NCBI GenBank assembly: GCA_023391835.1
Contig: JAEWAE010000001.1
Span: forward strand, 1 to 63,514
From: Bacillota bacterium
Lineage (GTDB): Bacteria; Bacillota; Clostridia; Oscillospirales; Ethanoligenentaceae
Direction: 5' to 3'
DNA: 63,514 nucleotides
Shown here: in pieces, positions 1-11,624 of the stretch
Layout: each line of letters begins with the position of its first letter
Numbering within the stretch: the first letter of the stretch is position 1
Position numbers and translations under genes: made by a program
Notes under the pieces: model-generated
What the model was told of the DNA's origin: nothing
Database searches by the model: none
Seen by the model: only the letters and a program-made list of their open reading frames with translations

Positions 1-9
1 AATCCAAAA

Positions 10-45
10 GCACCACCCGCCCGCCACTGCAATCCCTGGGCGGCC
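10..45 (-). terminator. possible terminator after the GH13 gene
   Basis: Just past the GH13 stop codon the minus strand can pair a CCGCCC segment with a GGGCGG segment around a loop of about a dozen bases. The tract that follows is only weakly T-rich (GCTTTTGG). It is a plausible but unproven end for the glycogen operon. Confidence 0.3.
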
Positions 46-52
46 GGTTTGT

Positions 53-1942
53 TTATGGTGCCCCGGCGGCGGGCGGCCGCTTCGTAACCCAGCCGCCCGC
101 CCCATAGAGTCGGAAACTCCGGGGCTCCAGCCAAGCCGGGTCTTCCCCGGACGGGGAAAGGGGCGTAAAGCCTGCCAGCGCGCCGGCCGGCAGCGACACC
201 GGCTCCTCCCCCCGATTCACCGCACAGATAATACGCTCGCCCTCATCGGCCCGCTCGAACGCGAAAAAAGCGCCCTCCGCCGCCACGGCGCGATAGCTCC
301 CCTGCCGCAGCGCGGGGCACTCGGCGCGGATGCCGCCCAAAAGCCTGTAAAGGCCGGGCAGACTGCCCTCTCCCTCCCGCCCCCACGGGAAACAGCCGCG
401 GTTGAAGGGGTCGCTGTAGCCCTCCATGCCGATTTCGTCGCCGTAATAGACGCACGGCACCCCGGGCAGGCAAAACTGCAGCACGGCCGCCAGCGCGCAG
501 AGGCGCAGGCCCAAGGCCAGACGGTCGGGCGGCAGAGGATGGTCGTGTTTCCACTGGCGGCTGCGGCCGGCGGCATCCTCCCCCGCCAGCGCGGTGAGCA
601 GTCGGTCGGTGTCATGAGTCGACAGTACATTCATCTGCACGGCCACCGTCTGGGGCGGGTAATGCTCCAACTCGGTCATCACCGTCGCATGCAGACCTCT
701 GGCTTCCCCGCCGCGCAGGAAGCGCAGCACCGCGTCACGCAGGGGATAATTCATGGCGGCGTCCAATTCGCCGCCGAGCAGATATCTGCGGCGCACGCCG
801 TAGCTGATTTTGTTGGAAGCATCCTCCCACACCTCGCCGACGATGAGCGCCTCGGGGTCGGCGGATTTGACCGTGTGCCGCAGCGCCGTGAGGAAACCGT
901 CGGGCAGCTCATCCGCCACATCCAGCCGCCAGCCGCGGATGCCCGCCGCCTGCCAGTGGCGGAGCACGCCCCTCTCCCCCAGGATGAATTCCCGGAAAGA
1001 GGGCTCCGCTTCCTTTACCTCCGGCAGCGTCTTATAGTTCCACCAGCAGCGGTAATCGTCGGGCCAGCGGCGGAAATCATACCAGCCGTAATAAGGCGAA
1101 CGCTGGGAACGGTAGGCTCCGCTGTCCGGCCCATACCGGCCGGTGCGGTTGAAATAGATGCTGTCGTCCCCCGTGTGGTTGAAGACCCCGTCGAGCAGAA
1201 TATGGATGCCGCGCGCCGCCGCCTCCCGGCAGAGAGCCCGGAACTCCGCCTCGTCCCCCAGCATCGGGTCGATGCGGAGATAGTCGGCGGTGTTGTAGCG
1301 GTGATTGGAGTGGGCCTCAAAGACCGGGTTGAGATAGAGTGCCGTCACCCCGAGAGAGCGCAGGTAATCGAGTTTTGAACGGACGCCCCGGAGATTGCCG
1401 CCGAAATAGGTGTTGTTGAGAAAATAGCCCTCCCTCTCGCCGCTGTATTCCGGCGTGCCGCCCCAGTCGGAACGCAGGATGCGGTCTGCCGGCTGGCCGG
1501 CGGGCACCGGGCCTTCGCGGCAGAAACGGTCGGGAAAAATCTGATACATCACCCCGCCGCGGATCCATTCCGGCGTTCGGAAGGCGGGGTCGTACACCGT
1601 CAGCTGCCACTGGCTGCCTTCCTCGGGTGTCAAACCGCCGGTGCCATCCACGATGTGCGTCACAAAGCGCGGGCCGTATTCGGTGACAAGGCTAAAATGG
1701 TACCAGTAAAGCCCCGGCAGCGCCAGGGCATATTCGCAAAAAAAATCGGCCGTGGGGCCGGCTGCGGGCAGTCGCTGCATATCCACCCGCAGCGGCGCTT
1801 CCCCGTCGGGGGTCAGTTGCAGCGCAGCGCTGCGGGCGGCCGCCTCCGCCGGCACACGGATATGAAACCGCACCGGCTGCCCCGCCGGCACGGCGCCGAA
1901 GGGCTGCCGATATGCGGTATCCCATGAATTGAAAACGTCCAA
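53..1942 (-). CDS. GH13 alpha-amylase family enzyme (neopullulanase/maltodextrin glucosidase type)
   Basis: A 629-residue cytoplasmic glycoside hydrolase of family 13, expected to hydrolyse maltodextrins or glycogen fragments. An N-terminal beta domain (about residues 1-120, CBM34-like) precedes the barrel. All four GH13 signatures are visible: DGVFNH (251-256), GWRLDVADE with nucleophile D341, GEVWED with acid/base E370, and LSTHDT ending near 445 with the transition-state Asp. There is no signal peptide. The start is a TTG at 1942 preceded by a GGGG-type ribosome site. It is the last gene of the glycogen operon, about 30 bases after glgP, so it probably works on dextrins that phosphorylase leaves behind. 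The exact specificity (alpha-1,4, alpha-1,6 or cyclodextrins) cannot be read from sequence. Confidence 0.88.
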   Translation of the reverse strand: MDVFNSWDTAYRQPFGAVPAGQPVRFHIRVPAEAAARSAALQLTPDGEAPLRVDMQRLPAAGPTADFFCEYALALPGLYWYHFSLVTEYGPRFVTHIVDGTGGLTPEEGSQWQLTVYDPAFRTPEWIRGGVMYQIFPDRFCREGPVPAGQPADRILRSDWGGTPEYSGEREGYFLNNTYFGGNLRGVRSKLDYLRSLGVTALYLNPVFEAHSNHRYNTADYLRIDPMLGDEAEFRALCREAAARGIHILLDGVFNHTGDDSIYFNRTGRYGPDSGAYRSQRSPYYGWYDFRRWPDDYRCWWNYKTLPEVKEAEPSFREFILGERGVLRHWQAAGIRGWRLDVADELPDGFLTALRHTVKSADPEALIVGEVWEDASNKISYGVRRRYLLGGELDAAMNYPLRDAVLRFLRGGEARGLHATVMTELEHYPPQTVAVQMNVLSTHDTDRLLTALAGEDAAGRSRQWKHDHPLPPDRLALGLRLCALAAVLQFCLPGVPCVYYGDEIGMEGYSDPFNRGCFPWGREGEGSLPGLYRLLGGIRAECPALRQGSYRAVAAEGAFFAFERADEGERIICAVNRGEEPVSLPAGALAGFTPLSPSGEDPAWLEPRSFRLYGAGGWVTKRPPAAGAP

Positions 1943-1972
1943 AAATTTTGTCCCCCTGTGAGAAACCGGCCG

Positions 1973-4426
1973 TCAGGCGCGGTGGATCTTCCAGATGTCC
2001 TCCGCGTAGGTGCTCAGTGCACGGTCGGAGGAAAACCGGGCGGCGCCCGCAATATTGTAAAGCGACATGCGGTTCCACGCCTGCGTATCCAGATACTTTT
2101 GCATGGCGTCCTCATGCACGCGGGCATAATCGGTGAAATCCGCCAGCACCATATACGGGTCGGCGAACCCGTTGCCCGCCCCGGTGAGCGATGCGGCGAT
2201 CTCGGGGAAAGTCGCGCCCCCCACGCCGCGGGTCAGGCGGTCGATGACCTCCTTGAGGGCGGGATTATTCTGATAGATCTGGAAAGGCCGGTAGCCGTTG
2301 GCCTTGAGCTGCTCCACCTGGTCGGCGTGCAGACCGAAAATAAAGATGTTGTCGTCACCCACGGCGTCGTGCATTTCCACATTGGCGCCGTCGAGGGTGC
2401 CGATGGTGACCGCGCCGTTGATCATCAGCTTCATGTTGCCCGTGCCGGAAGCTTCGGTGCCCGCCAGCGAAATCTGCTCGCTGATTTCCGCCGCCGGCAT
2501 GAGCATTTCGGCCAGCGTCACGCGGTAATCCTCGAGGAAAACCACCCGCAGCCGGTCGCGCACCGCCGGGTCGCCGTCGATTTCTTTGGCAATGGAACAG
2601 ATCAGCCGGATGATGAGCTTCGCCATGCGGTAGCCGGGCGCGGCTTTCGCGCCGAAAAGGAAGGTGCGCGGCACCATATCCATATCCGGGTCCGCCTTGA
2701 GCCGGCCATAGAGATAGAGGATATGCAGCGCGTTGAGCAGTTGCCGCTTATACTCGTGCAGCCGTTTGACCTGCACGTCGAATACCGATGCCGGGTCGAC
2801 GGCGATATTTTCACTCGCGGCGATATAATGCGCCATGCGTTCCTTGTTGCGGCGTTTGATCGCGCCCAGACGGGTCAGCACCGACTGGTCGTCGGCAAAC
2901 CGGCGCAGCCCCTCGAGCTTCGTGGCGTCGGTGACGAATTCCGGCCCGATCAGCTCCGCCGCCAGGGCCGCCAGCTCGGGGTTAGCCTGGCACAGCCAGC
3001 GGCGATGGGTGATGCCGTTGGTCACGTTGCGGAATTTATCCGGCCAGGTGCGGGCGTAATCGGCGAAAAGCTCCCGCCGGATGATGTCGGAATGGATTTG
3101 CGACACGCCGTTGACCGAGTGGCAGGCGGCCAGGCAGAGGTTGGCCATGCGGATATGCCCGTAGGCCACGATGGACATATAGGATATTTTCTTCCAGTCG
3201 TTGGGATAGACGCTCCACAGATACCGGCAGAGACGCTCGTTGATTTCGCGTACGATCTGATAGATGCGCGGCAGCCGGGCCTTAAAAATATCCTCCGGCC
3301 AGACCTCCAGCGCCTCGCTCATGACCGTGTGATTGGTGTAGGCCACCGTGCGGGTGACCAGATCCCACGCCGCGTCCCAGCCGTAGCCGCAGTCGTCGAG
3401 CAGGATGCGCATCATCTCCGGGATGATGAGGGCCGGATGGGTCTCGTTGATGTGGATGGCGATTTTGTCGGGCAGGTTATCCAGCGTGTTGTACTGGGAA
3501 AGATGCCGCCGGATGATATCCTGTGCCGAGGCGGAGACCAGAAAATACTGTTGGCGCAGCCGCAGGCTCTTGCCCTCCGGGTGATTGTCGGAGGGATAGA
3601 GCACCTTGCTGATCACCTCGGCCATGGCGCTCTGTTCCATGGCGCGCATATAGTCGCCCTGATTGAAAAGGCCCACGTCCAGATCGGGGTTGCGGGCGCT
3701 CCACAGCCGCAGCACACACACCGCATCGCTGTGATAGCCCGATATCATCATGTCGTATGGCACGGCCATGACGGTGTAGCCCCCCACGACGCTCACGTGG
3801 TGGAAGCCGTCCTTCCATTCTTCCTGCACCGTACCGTCGAATTCGACCCGCACCGACTCATCCACCCGGGGCACCAGCCACACTTCGCCCCCCGGCAGCC
3901 AGGTGTCAGGCAGCTCGGTCTGCCACCCGTCGACGATTTTCTGGCGAAAAATGCCGTAGTCATAGCGCAGCGAGTAGCCGGTCACGGGGTAGCCCAGCGT
4001 GGCCGCCGAGTCAAGGAAACAGGCTGCCAGACGCCCCAGCCCCCCGTTGCCCAGCCCCGCGTCGGGCTCCAGCTCGTACAGATCGTCGAGGTCGTAGCCG
4101 AATTCCCGCATGGCCTCCCCGAAAATATCGGTCAGGCCAAGGTTGAAAAGATTGTTTTTCAGCGACCGGCCCAGCAGAAATTCCATGCACAGATAGTAGG
4201 CCTGCTTGCCGCCGGCCTTTTCCTGTTTTTCTTCAAATTCCCGCCGCCGGGCGGTGAGGATATCCTCGATGGACATGACCGCCGCCTCATAGAGTTGCCG
4301 GTCGTTCGCCTGGGCGGGCGTTACGCCGAAGTGGTATTCGAGTTTGGAGCGGATGCTGGTGATGACGGCTTTTTTGTTGAAGTGTTTTTCCATTTCGGCA
4401 GAAGCCTCCCATTGTGTCGGTTGCAT
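1973..4426 (-). CDS. glgP: glycogen/maltodextrin phosphorylase
   Basis: An 817-residue GT35 phosphorylase that uses phosphate to release glucose-1-phosphate from alpha-1,4-glucan ends, with pyridoxal phosphate as cofactor. The N-terminal half carries GLGNGGLGRLAACFLDS. The C-terminal half carries EASGTGNMKLMINGA, which holds the Schiff-base lysine, followed by TLDGANVE. Length is normal for the family. The first ATG (4426) lies one base after the glgA stop codon. A second in-frame ATG at 4393 follows a good GGGAGG site at an 11-base gap, so the true start could be 33 bases further in. As the fifth gene of the glg operon it is the degradative arm beside the synthetic genes. Confidence 0.95.
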   Translation of the reverse strand: MQPTQWEASAEMEKHFNKKAVITSIRSKLEYHFGVTPAQANDRQLYEAAVMSIEDILTARRREFEEKQEKAGGKQAYYLCMEFLLGRSLKNNLFNLGLTDIFGEAMREFGYDLDDLYELEPDAGLGNGGLGRLAACFLDSAATLGYPVTGYSLRYDYGIFRQKIVDGWQTELPDTWLPGGEVWLVPRVDESVRVEFDGTVQEEWKDGFHHVSVVGGYTVMAVPYDMMISGYHSDAVCVLRLWSARNPDLDVGLFNQGDYMRAMEQSAMAEVISKVLYPSDNHPEGKSLRLRQQYFLVSASAQDIIRRHLSQYNTLDNLPDKIAIHINETHPALIIPEMMRILLDDCGYGWDAAWDLVTRTVAYTNHTVMSEALEVWPEDIFKARLPRIYQIVREINERLCRYLWSVYPNDWKKISYMSIVAYGHIRMANLCLAACHSVNGVSQIHSDIIRRELFADYARTWPDKFRNVTNGITHRRWLCQANPELAALAAELIGPEFVTDATKLEGLRRFADDQSVLTRLGAIKRRNKERMAHYIAASENIAVDPASVFDVQVKRLHEYKRQLLNALHILYLYGRLKADPDMDMVPRTFLFGAKAAPGYRMAKLIIRLICSIAKEIDGDPAVRDRLRVVFLEDYRVTLAEMLMPAAEISEQISLAGTEASGTGNMKLMINGAVTIGTLDGANVEMHDAVGDDNIFIFGLHADQVEQLKANGYRPFQIYQNNPALKEVIDRLTRGVGGATFPEIAASLTGAGNGFADPYMVLADFTDYARVHEDAMQKYLDTQAWNRMSLYNIAGAARFSSDRALSTYAEDIWKIHRA

Positions 4427-4427
4427 G

Positions 4428-5858
4428 TCAGGATTTGCGCCCCACCAGAGTCTGATAAAGCGTGCGGTAGCGGGCCGCGGAGGCCCGCCAGCTGAAATCG
4501 GCCGCCATGGCGCGGTCCACGAGCCCCTGCCACAGTTCGGGCTGGGCGAATGCGCCCTCCGCCCGGCGCAGCGCGCCGAGCATGTCGCCGGCGTTAAAGG
4601 TCTTGAACGTGTAGCCGTTGCCGTCGTCGCCGCCGTTATCTTTCACGCTGTCGGCAAGGCCGCCGGTGGCGTGCACCACCGGGACGGTGCCGTAGCGCAT
4701 GGCCACCATCTGGGCCAGACCGCAGGGCTCGGTGCGCGAGGGCATGAGCAGCACGTCGCTGCCCGCATAAATGCGCCGCGCCAGATCTTCGCGGAAACCG
4801 ATGACCGCCGCAAGCCGTCCGGGGTAGCGGCGGGCTTTTTCGCGGAAGAATGTCTCGTACTTGAGATCGCCCGTGCCCAGCACCGCCACCTGCACCCGGT
4901 CGGTGAGCAGCTCGTCCAGCGCGTAGGCCACCAGATCCAGCCCCTTGTTTTCCACCAGGCGGGAAACCATGCCGACAAGCATGGTACCCTCGCTTTCCGG
5001 CAGGCCCAGCTCCTGCTGCAGAGCGCGCTTATCCTGCCGTTTACCGTCGGTGTCCCCCGCGCGGAAGGGCGCCGAAAGGCTCGGGTCCCGCGCCGGGTCG
5101 TAGCTGCGGGTGTCGATGCCGTTGAGGATGCCCGAGAGCCGCTCCCCACAGCCGCGGAAAAGCGCGTCGAGCCCATAGGCATAATAGGGGATCTTGAGCT
5201 CCTCGGCGTAGCCGGGGCTGACGGTGGTGACCGCATCGGCCGTCACCAATGCCGATTTGAGGAAATTGACGCCGTCGCCCATTTCCACCGCGGGCCAGAA
5301 TTCCGGCGGCAGGCCGAGCATGTCCTCGAGCAGTTCCCGGCCGTAATGCCCCTGGTACTGCACATTATGGACGGTGAAAACCGTCCTAATCCCGGTATAC
5401 GCGGGGTCTTCCCCGTAAAACGCCTCGTAAAAGAGCGGGATAAGCGCCGTATGCCAGTCGTTGGCATGCACTACGTCGGGGCGAAAATCAATGTGGCGGA
5501 TCATTTCGAGCACCGCGCGGGAAAAGAACACGAACCGCTCGGCGTCGTCATAATGCCCGTAAATGCCCGCGCGCTTGAAATAATACTCGTTATCCAGCAG
5601 ATAATAGGTCACGCCGCCGACATGGGCCTCGAATACGCCGCAGTACTGATGCCTCCATGCCACCGGCACGTCGAAGCTGGTCAGAAAGGTCATATCCCTG
5701 CGCAGATCCTGCGATATGTCGGCATAGAGCGGGATCACCACCCGGCACTCCATATACCGGCTGTGCAGCGCCCTGGGCAGGGAGCCCGCCACGTCGGCCA
5801 GCCCCCCGGTCTTGACAAAGGGCACCGCCTCGCCCGCCGCAAAAAGGATTCGGATCAT
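4428..5858 (-). CDS. glgA: glycogen synthase (ADP-glucose type)
   Basis: A 476-residue GT5 glycogen synthase that transfers glucose from ADP-glucose to the non-reducing end of alpha-1,4-glucan. The substrate-binding motif KTGGLADVAGSLP is at residues 16-28, and the C-terminal GT-B signature SRTEPCGLAQM is present. Both Rossmann-like halves appear complete and the length matches bacterial GlgA. It lies between glgD (57 bases upstream) and glgP (start one base past its stop), consistent with one transcript and translational coupling to glgP. Confidence 0.96.
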   Translation of the reverse strand: MIRILFAAGEAVPFVKTGGLADVAGSLPRALHSRYMECRVVIPLYADISQDLRRDMTFLTSFDVPVAWRHQYCGVFEAHVGGVTYYLLDNEYYFKRAGIYGHYDDAERFVFFSRAVLEMIRHIDFRPDVVHANDWHTALIPLFYEAFYGEDPAYTGIRTVFTVHNVQYQGHYGRELLEDMLGLPPEFWPAVEMGDGVNFLKSALVTADAVTTVSPGYAEELKIPYYAYGLDALFRGCGERLSGILNGIDTRSYDPARDPSLSAPFRAGDTDGKRQDKRALQQELGLPESEGTMLVGMVSRLVENKGLDLVAYALDELLTDRVQVAVLGTGDLKYETFFREKARRYPGRLAAVIGFREDLARRIYAGSDVLLMPSRTEPCGLAQMVAMRYGTVPVVHATGGLADSVKDNGGDDGNGYTFKTFNAGDMLGALRRAEGAFAQPELWQGLVDRAMAADFSWRASAARYRTLYQTLVGRKS

Positions 5859-5915
5859 TCCCTCGTTCCCCCTTTTTATATCCCGGCTGTCGTCTGTTAT
5901 CTTCCCGCCGCGGGG

Positions 5916-7030
5916 TCAGACCATCCCGCCCTTGCCGATGAAAAGTGGGTAGGAGTCGTACCCCATCAGCACCCGGCTGTCGCTGATATAGGCGTCCTTG
6001 TCGACGATCAGATAGTTCAGCCGCACGTTTTCTCCGATGCGGGTGCCCTGCATCACGATGGAATGGCTCACGTGGGAGCCTTTGCCGATGTGCACCCCGC
6101 GGAAAAGGATGGAATCCTCCACGCTGCCCTCAACGGTGCACCCGTCGGCCACGAAGGAATGGCTCACCGCCGCGTCGGGGCCGTATTTGGCCGGCACCTC
6201 GTCGCGCACCTTGGTGTAAATGTGCCCGTAGCGGTAAAACAGCTCCTCCCGCACTTCCTTGCGCAGCAGGTCCATGTTGACCCGGAAATAATCCTTGATG
6301 GAATCGATGCGTCCCGCGTAGCCGTCGAATTCCCATGCGAACACACGGTAATCGCCCAGCCGCTTCTGGAGCACGTCCCGTTCCCAGCTGCCGTATCCCC
6401 GGGAGGCGGCCTCCGCCACGATGCGCTCGAGGAAGGCGCGCCCCACCACCCACATGTTGAGCCCCATGAGTATCTCGCCGTCGGCGGCAGGGTTAAGCTC
6501 CATGTCGGTCACCCGGCCGGAATGGTCGGAATGGTAGGCCGTCACGCGCCCCGCCACGTCCTTTGGCACGACCGTGTGCCGGCAGATGGCGGTGATGTCG
6601 GCATGATTGCGGATATGGAAGTCGATGGGCTGGTTGAGATTCATGTTGCACACGACGTTGGAATCGGACATCAGCACATACTCGTTGGTGGAACGGCGCA
6701 GGAAATCCGTGATGCCCGACAGCGCGTCCAGCCGGCTCTTATAGATGCCCGACTGGGCGTGGCCGAAAGGCGGCAGGATGAAGAGCCCCTCCCGTTTGTG
6801 AGCCATATCCCACTCCTTGCCGGAGCCCACATGATCCATCAGCGACTGGTAGTTGCTCTTGGTGATGACACCGACTTTGGTGATGCCGGAATTATACATG
6901 TTCGACAGCACAAAGTCGATGAGCCGGTAGCGCCCGCCGAACGGGATGGAGGCGATGGTGCGCCGCACGGTCAGATCCTGCAGCTCTTCGTCGTGCATAT
7001 TGGAAAAGATGATGCCCAGCGTCTGGGAAC

Positions 7031-7034
<4 letters not shown>
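5916..7034 (-). CDS. glgD: glucose-1-phosphate adenylyltransferase, GlgD subunit
   Basis: A 372-residue paralogue of GlgC with a nucleotidyltransferase-like N-terminal domain and a C-terminal left-handed beta-helix. Where GlgC has the catalytic GGxGxRL loop, this protein reads IIFSNMHDEELQDLT, so the pyrophosphorylase signature is missing. It keeps the later PFGGRYRLIDF segment. In Firmicutes such GlgD proteins are non-catalytic partners that raise the activity of GlgC in a heterotetramer. The start codon overlaps the last bases of glgC, which suggests coupled translation and equal dosage. Confidence 0.94.
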
Positions 7035-8240
<1,206 letters not shown>

Positions 8241-8248
<8 letters not shown>

Positions 8249-10175
8249 GTGACATTCCTCCTTCTTCCGGCCCGGCCCCCTGGCCGGCATACTCGAAAAA
8301 CACCGCCGACATAGGTGGCACCGTCAGCGTGACGGATTGATCGTACCCATGCATGGAGATCGCTTCGCTCGCCAGCGGCTTTTCGTTGCCGCAGCCCGTG
8401 CCGCCGAAGCGCGCCTCGTCGGAATTGAATACCTCGCGGTAGACCCCCGGTGTCGGCACGCCGATGCGATAATCATCCCGCCGCACCGGGGCAAAGTTGC
8501 ACAGCACGATCAGTTCTTTGCCCCGCCGGTCCATCCGGCGGAAGGCGATAATATTCTGGGTGTTGTCGTCATTGGAAATCCAGGAAAAGCCGTCCCAGGA
8601 ATAGTCGATCTGCCACAGCGCCGGGTGCGCGAGATAAAAGCGGTTGAGCGCCCGGGAATAGGCCTGCAGAGCCCGGTGGCTGCCGTAATCCAGCAGCAGC
8701 CAGTCCAACTGCTGGTGATAATCCCATTCCTTGAATTGCCCGAATTCGCTGCCCATAAACAGCAGCTTCTTGCCCGGGTGGGCCATCATATACCCGAAAA
8801 AGACCCGCATGCCCGCGAATTTTTCCTCATATTCGCCCGGCATTTTGGCAATCAGAGAACATTTGCCGTGCACCACCTCGTCATGGGAAACGGGCAGCAC
8901 GAAATTTTCGGAAAAGGCGTAATAAAACGAGAATGTCAGGTTCCGCTGATAATCTTTGCGGAAATACGGGTCGATGGAAACATACTGGAGCATGTCGTTC
9001 ATCCAGCCCATGTTCCATTTGAAATTGAAACCCAGCCCGCCGATATCCGCCGGGCGGGTCACCAGCGGCCATGCGGTGGACTCTTCCGCGATCATCATCG
9101 CCGCGGGGTAGGCCGCGAACACCGCCGTGTTGAGCTGCCGCAGAAACTCAATGGCCTCGAGATTTTCCCTCCCGCCGTTGCGGTTGGGGCGCCATTCGCC
9201 CTCCTTGCGGTCATAGTCGAGATAGAGCATCGAGGCCACCGCATCCACCCGCAGCCCGTCGATGTGATACCGGTCGAACCAAAAAAGCGCGTTGGAAATC
9301 AAAAAGCTGCGCACCTCGTTCTTGCCGTAATCGAACACCCGGGTGCCCCACGACTTGTGTTCCTGCTTATAGGGGTCGGAGTATTCGTACAGGCATTCCC
9401 CGTCGAATTCGAAAAGCCCGTGGGCGTCCTTGGGAAAATGGGCCGGCACCCAGTCCATGATGACGCCGATGCCCGCCTGATGGCAGCGATCCACAAACGC
9501 CATAAAATCCTTCGGTCTGCCGTAGCGGGAAGTCGGGGCAAAGTAGCCCGTCACCTGATAGCCCCAGGAATCGTCCAGCGGGTATTCCATAATCGGCATG
9601 AGCTCCACGTGGGTGTAGCCCATATCCTGCAGATACGGGATCAGCTCGTCGGCCAGTTTGTGATAGCTGAAGGGGTTGCCGTCCGGATAGGTACGCCACG
9701 AGCCCGCGTGGATCTCATAGATGTTGACCGGCCGGTCATACCACTGCCCCCGCCGCCGGCGCCAAGCCGTATCCCCCCATTTGTAACCCGCCAGGTCATA
9801 GACGCGCGACGCCGTTTCAGGCCGGGTTTCCATATGGAAAGCGAACGGGTCGCTTTTGAGCAGCGTCCGGCCCGTCTGGGTGCGGATGCTGAATTTATAG
9901 ATGTCATAGCGGTGCAGCCCCGGCACGAAGGCCTCCCACACCCCTCCCTGACTGACCACGGCCATGGGAACCTGCTGCACATCCCAGCCGTTAAAATCGC
10001 CCACAACGGAAACCGCCTGCGCGTGGGGCGCCCACACGCGGAATAAAACGCCCGCCTTGCCACCCCGGGCGGCGGTGTGCGCGCCCAGATACCGGTAGGC
10101 CCGGTAATTGACGCCCTCATGGAACTGGTCGGCCGGGCCGGCCTTTTTCGGCCTTTTTCTTGCACTGTCCCGCAT
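8241..10175 (-). CDS. glgB: 1,4-alpha-glucan branching enzyme
   Basis: A 644-residue GH13 branching enzyme that makes alpha-1,6 branch points in glycogen. A CBM48 domain (VFRVWAPHAQAVSVVGDFNGW region) precedes the barrel. Barrel signatures are DWVPAHFPKDAHGL, GLRVDAVASMLYLDY (catalytic Asp), MIAEEST (catalytic Glu) and LPVSHDEVVHGK. The ATG at 10175 follows AGGGGTG at good spacing; an in-frame TTG at 10199 is a weaker alternative. It is the first gene of the glg operon, with a leader of roughly 200 bases from the predicted promoter. Confidence 0.95.
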
Positions 10176-10380
10176 TTGCGACACCCCTAACCTGAACAAT
10201 AATATATATGCGGACCCGGCCGATGTATACCCGCATCCGCGGGGAGACGGCCGGAATCTGTGGCGGCTTGGGATTCAAAAGTCAGTCCTGCATACTTCTG
10301 CTCGCAAAATTGCGCAATATATACTAATATTTTTTATATTTATTTATATATATAGGCATTATGTCTAACATCTTACCCAC

Positions 10381-10409
10381 ATTGTACCATATTGAAGAAT
10401 CGTTGTAAA
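10381..10409 (-). promoter_or_regulatory. predicted sigma-A promoter of the glg operon
   Basis: On the minus strand TTTACA (10404-10409) and TACAAT (10381-10386) are separated by exactly 17 bases. Transcription would start near 10374 and give a leader of about 200 bases before glgB. The interval 10200-10380 is AT-rich near the promoter and GC-rich near the gene; no known riboswitch was recognised in it. Confidence 0.6.
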
Positions 10410-10465
10410 GCTGGTGAAAGAAAATATCCGAAATTTTCAGCCGTCTGCACGGCGGCCGATTTCCC

Positions 10466-10494
10466 TTTACAACCGGATGGGAATCCGATATAGT
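10466..10494 (+). promoter_or_regulatory. predicted sigma-A promoter of the zinc-ribbon membrane protein gene
   Basis: TTTACA (10466-10471) and TATAGT (10489-10494) are spaced by 17 bases, about 100 bases upstream of the start codon at 10594. It is back to back with the glg promoter, so the two transcripts diverge from one 390-base intergenic region. Confidence 0.55.
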
Positions 10495-10593
10495 TATATA
10501 TATGTCGTTTGTTGGATCGTTTTGAAATACGCGGCGGGGACGGCCCGGCCGTACCCCGCGCCATTTTCCCTTTTTGAAAGGAGCGTCCATCCT

Positions 10594-11613
10594 ATGTTTT
10601 GCCGTTATTGTGGAAAACCCCTGGCCGACGGCGAAGTCTGCGACTGCAGCCAGGCGGCTGCCGCGCGGGCTGCGGCGGCGGCTCGCCGCCTCGCCGAAGA
10701 CCGTGAAAACGCCGGTGAACCGGCCGCTGCGAAAGAGGCTCCCGCCGCACAGCCGGCAGACGGCACAGAGCCGGCAGATGCCGGGCCGGAAGAGACCAGC
10801 GGGCCCTCGGGAGGCCAAACGCCTCCTTCCGGCCCGGACGCGGGGAATGAACCGGCCGGCGACCGGCCCCCGACGCTGACACTGGTGTCGACCCCGCGGC
10901 GGCCTTCCCAGGCGCGGCGGTTTTTCCGGAATATATGGCAGTGCTTCCGTTCCTATTTTGCCCGCCCGGTGGCCACGCTTGAAACTTCGTCCCGCATCCG
11001 GGACTGGAAAACCGGTCTTTTCTGGGCCGCGGTGCTGGCGGTGCTGACCGGGCTGTGCGGCATGGCGTTTATTGCGGGCACGTCGTGGTCGCTCTCTTCC
11101 TCGCTGCGCACCACCGGTCAAACAAGCGTTTACAACGGCACCATGATGCCGGCCTCCGGCTACGGGCAGTACATGCTGGCCTATATGCTGCAGTATATCC
11201 ATTTGCGCTATTTTGTACTGTTTCTCATCCTGCTTGTCGGCTCGCTGCTGGGCTATGTGGGCATGAGCGCGGTGGGGTATGCCATCGGCGCCGCCATACA
11301 CCGCCGGCCGCACTTCCGCTCCATGCTGGCGGCGACGGGGGTCGGTGCCATCCCGTCGGCCTGTCTGACCGCTCTGGCCGCTGTCTTTTCGCTTTTCTGG
11401 CCGGCCGTGGGGACCTTCCTGATGCTGGCGGCAGCCGTCACGCTGCTGGTCAACTCCTATGTGGCCGCCAAGGCCGTGCTGGGGACGGACGATTCCCACC
11501 TGACACTTTATTACGGTTTGGCGGCTGCGGTCGTGCTGGCTATCGTGCTGTTGATCGTCGGGCGTTTTATACCCTCCGTCGTGGAAATTGCCGGCCGACA
11601 GATCATCGACTGA
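10594..11613 (+). CDS. zinc-ribbon membrane protein (Yip1-like)
   Basis: A 339-residue protein. Residues 1-16 form a short zinc-ribbon start (MFCRYCGKPLADGEVC: CxxC then C, with another Cys two residues later). A long Ala/Glu/Pro-rich linker (about 25-100) follows, and then five hydrophobic segments in the C-terminal two thirds. This matches clostridial proteins with an N-terminal zinc ribbon and a Yip1-like membrane region; their function is unknown. The ATG at 10594 is chosen because GAAAGGAG precedes it and the zinc ribbon begins there; the open frame extends upstream without such support. It is monocistronic and closed by a strong terminator. Confidence 0.75.
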   Translation: MFCRYCGKPLADGEVCDCSQAAAARAAAAARRLAEDRENAGEPAAAKEAPAAQPADGTEPADAGPEETSGPSGGQTPPSGPDAGNEPAGDRPPTLTLVSTPRRPSQARRFFRNIWQCFRSYFARPVATLETSSRIRDWKTGLFWAAVLAVLTGLCGMAFIAGTSWSLSSSLRTTGQTSVYNGTMMPASGYGQYMLAYMLQYIHLRYFVLFLILLVGSLLGYVGMSAVGYAIGAAIHRRPHFRSMLAATGVGAIPSACLTALAAVFSLFWPAVGTFLMLAAAVTLLVNSYVAAKAVLGTDDSHLTLYYGLAAAVVLAIVLLIVGRFIPSVVEIAGRQIID

Positions 11614-11624
11614 ATACCCGTAAA

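Noticed and set aside
1958..4495. 845-codon open frame on the plus strand opposite glgP
   Set aside because: It mirrors a clear glycogen phosphorylase; long antisense frames are expected at this GC content. The translation has no domain pattern and is rich in His/Arg/Gly.
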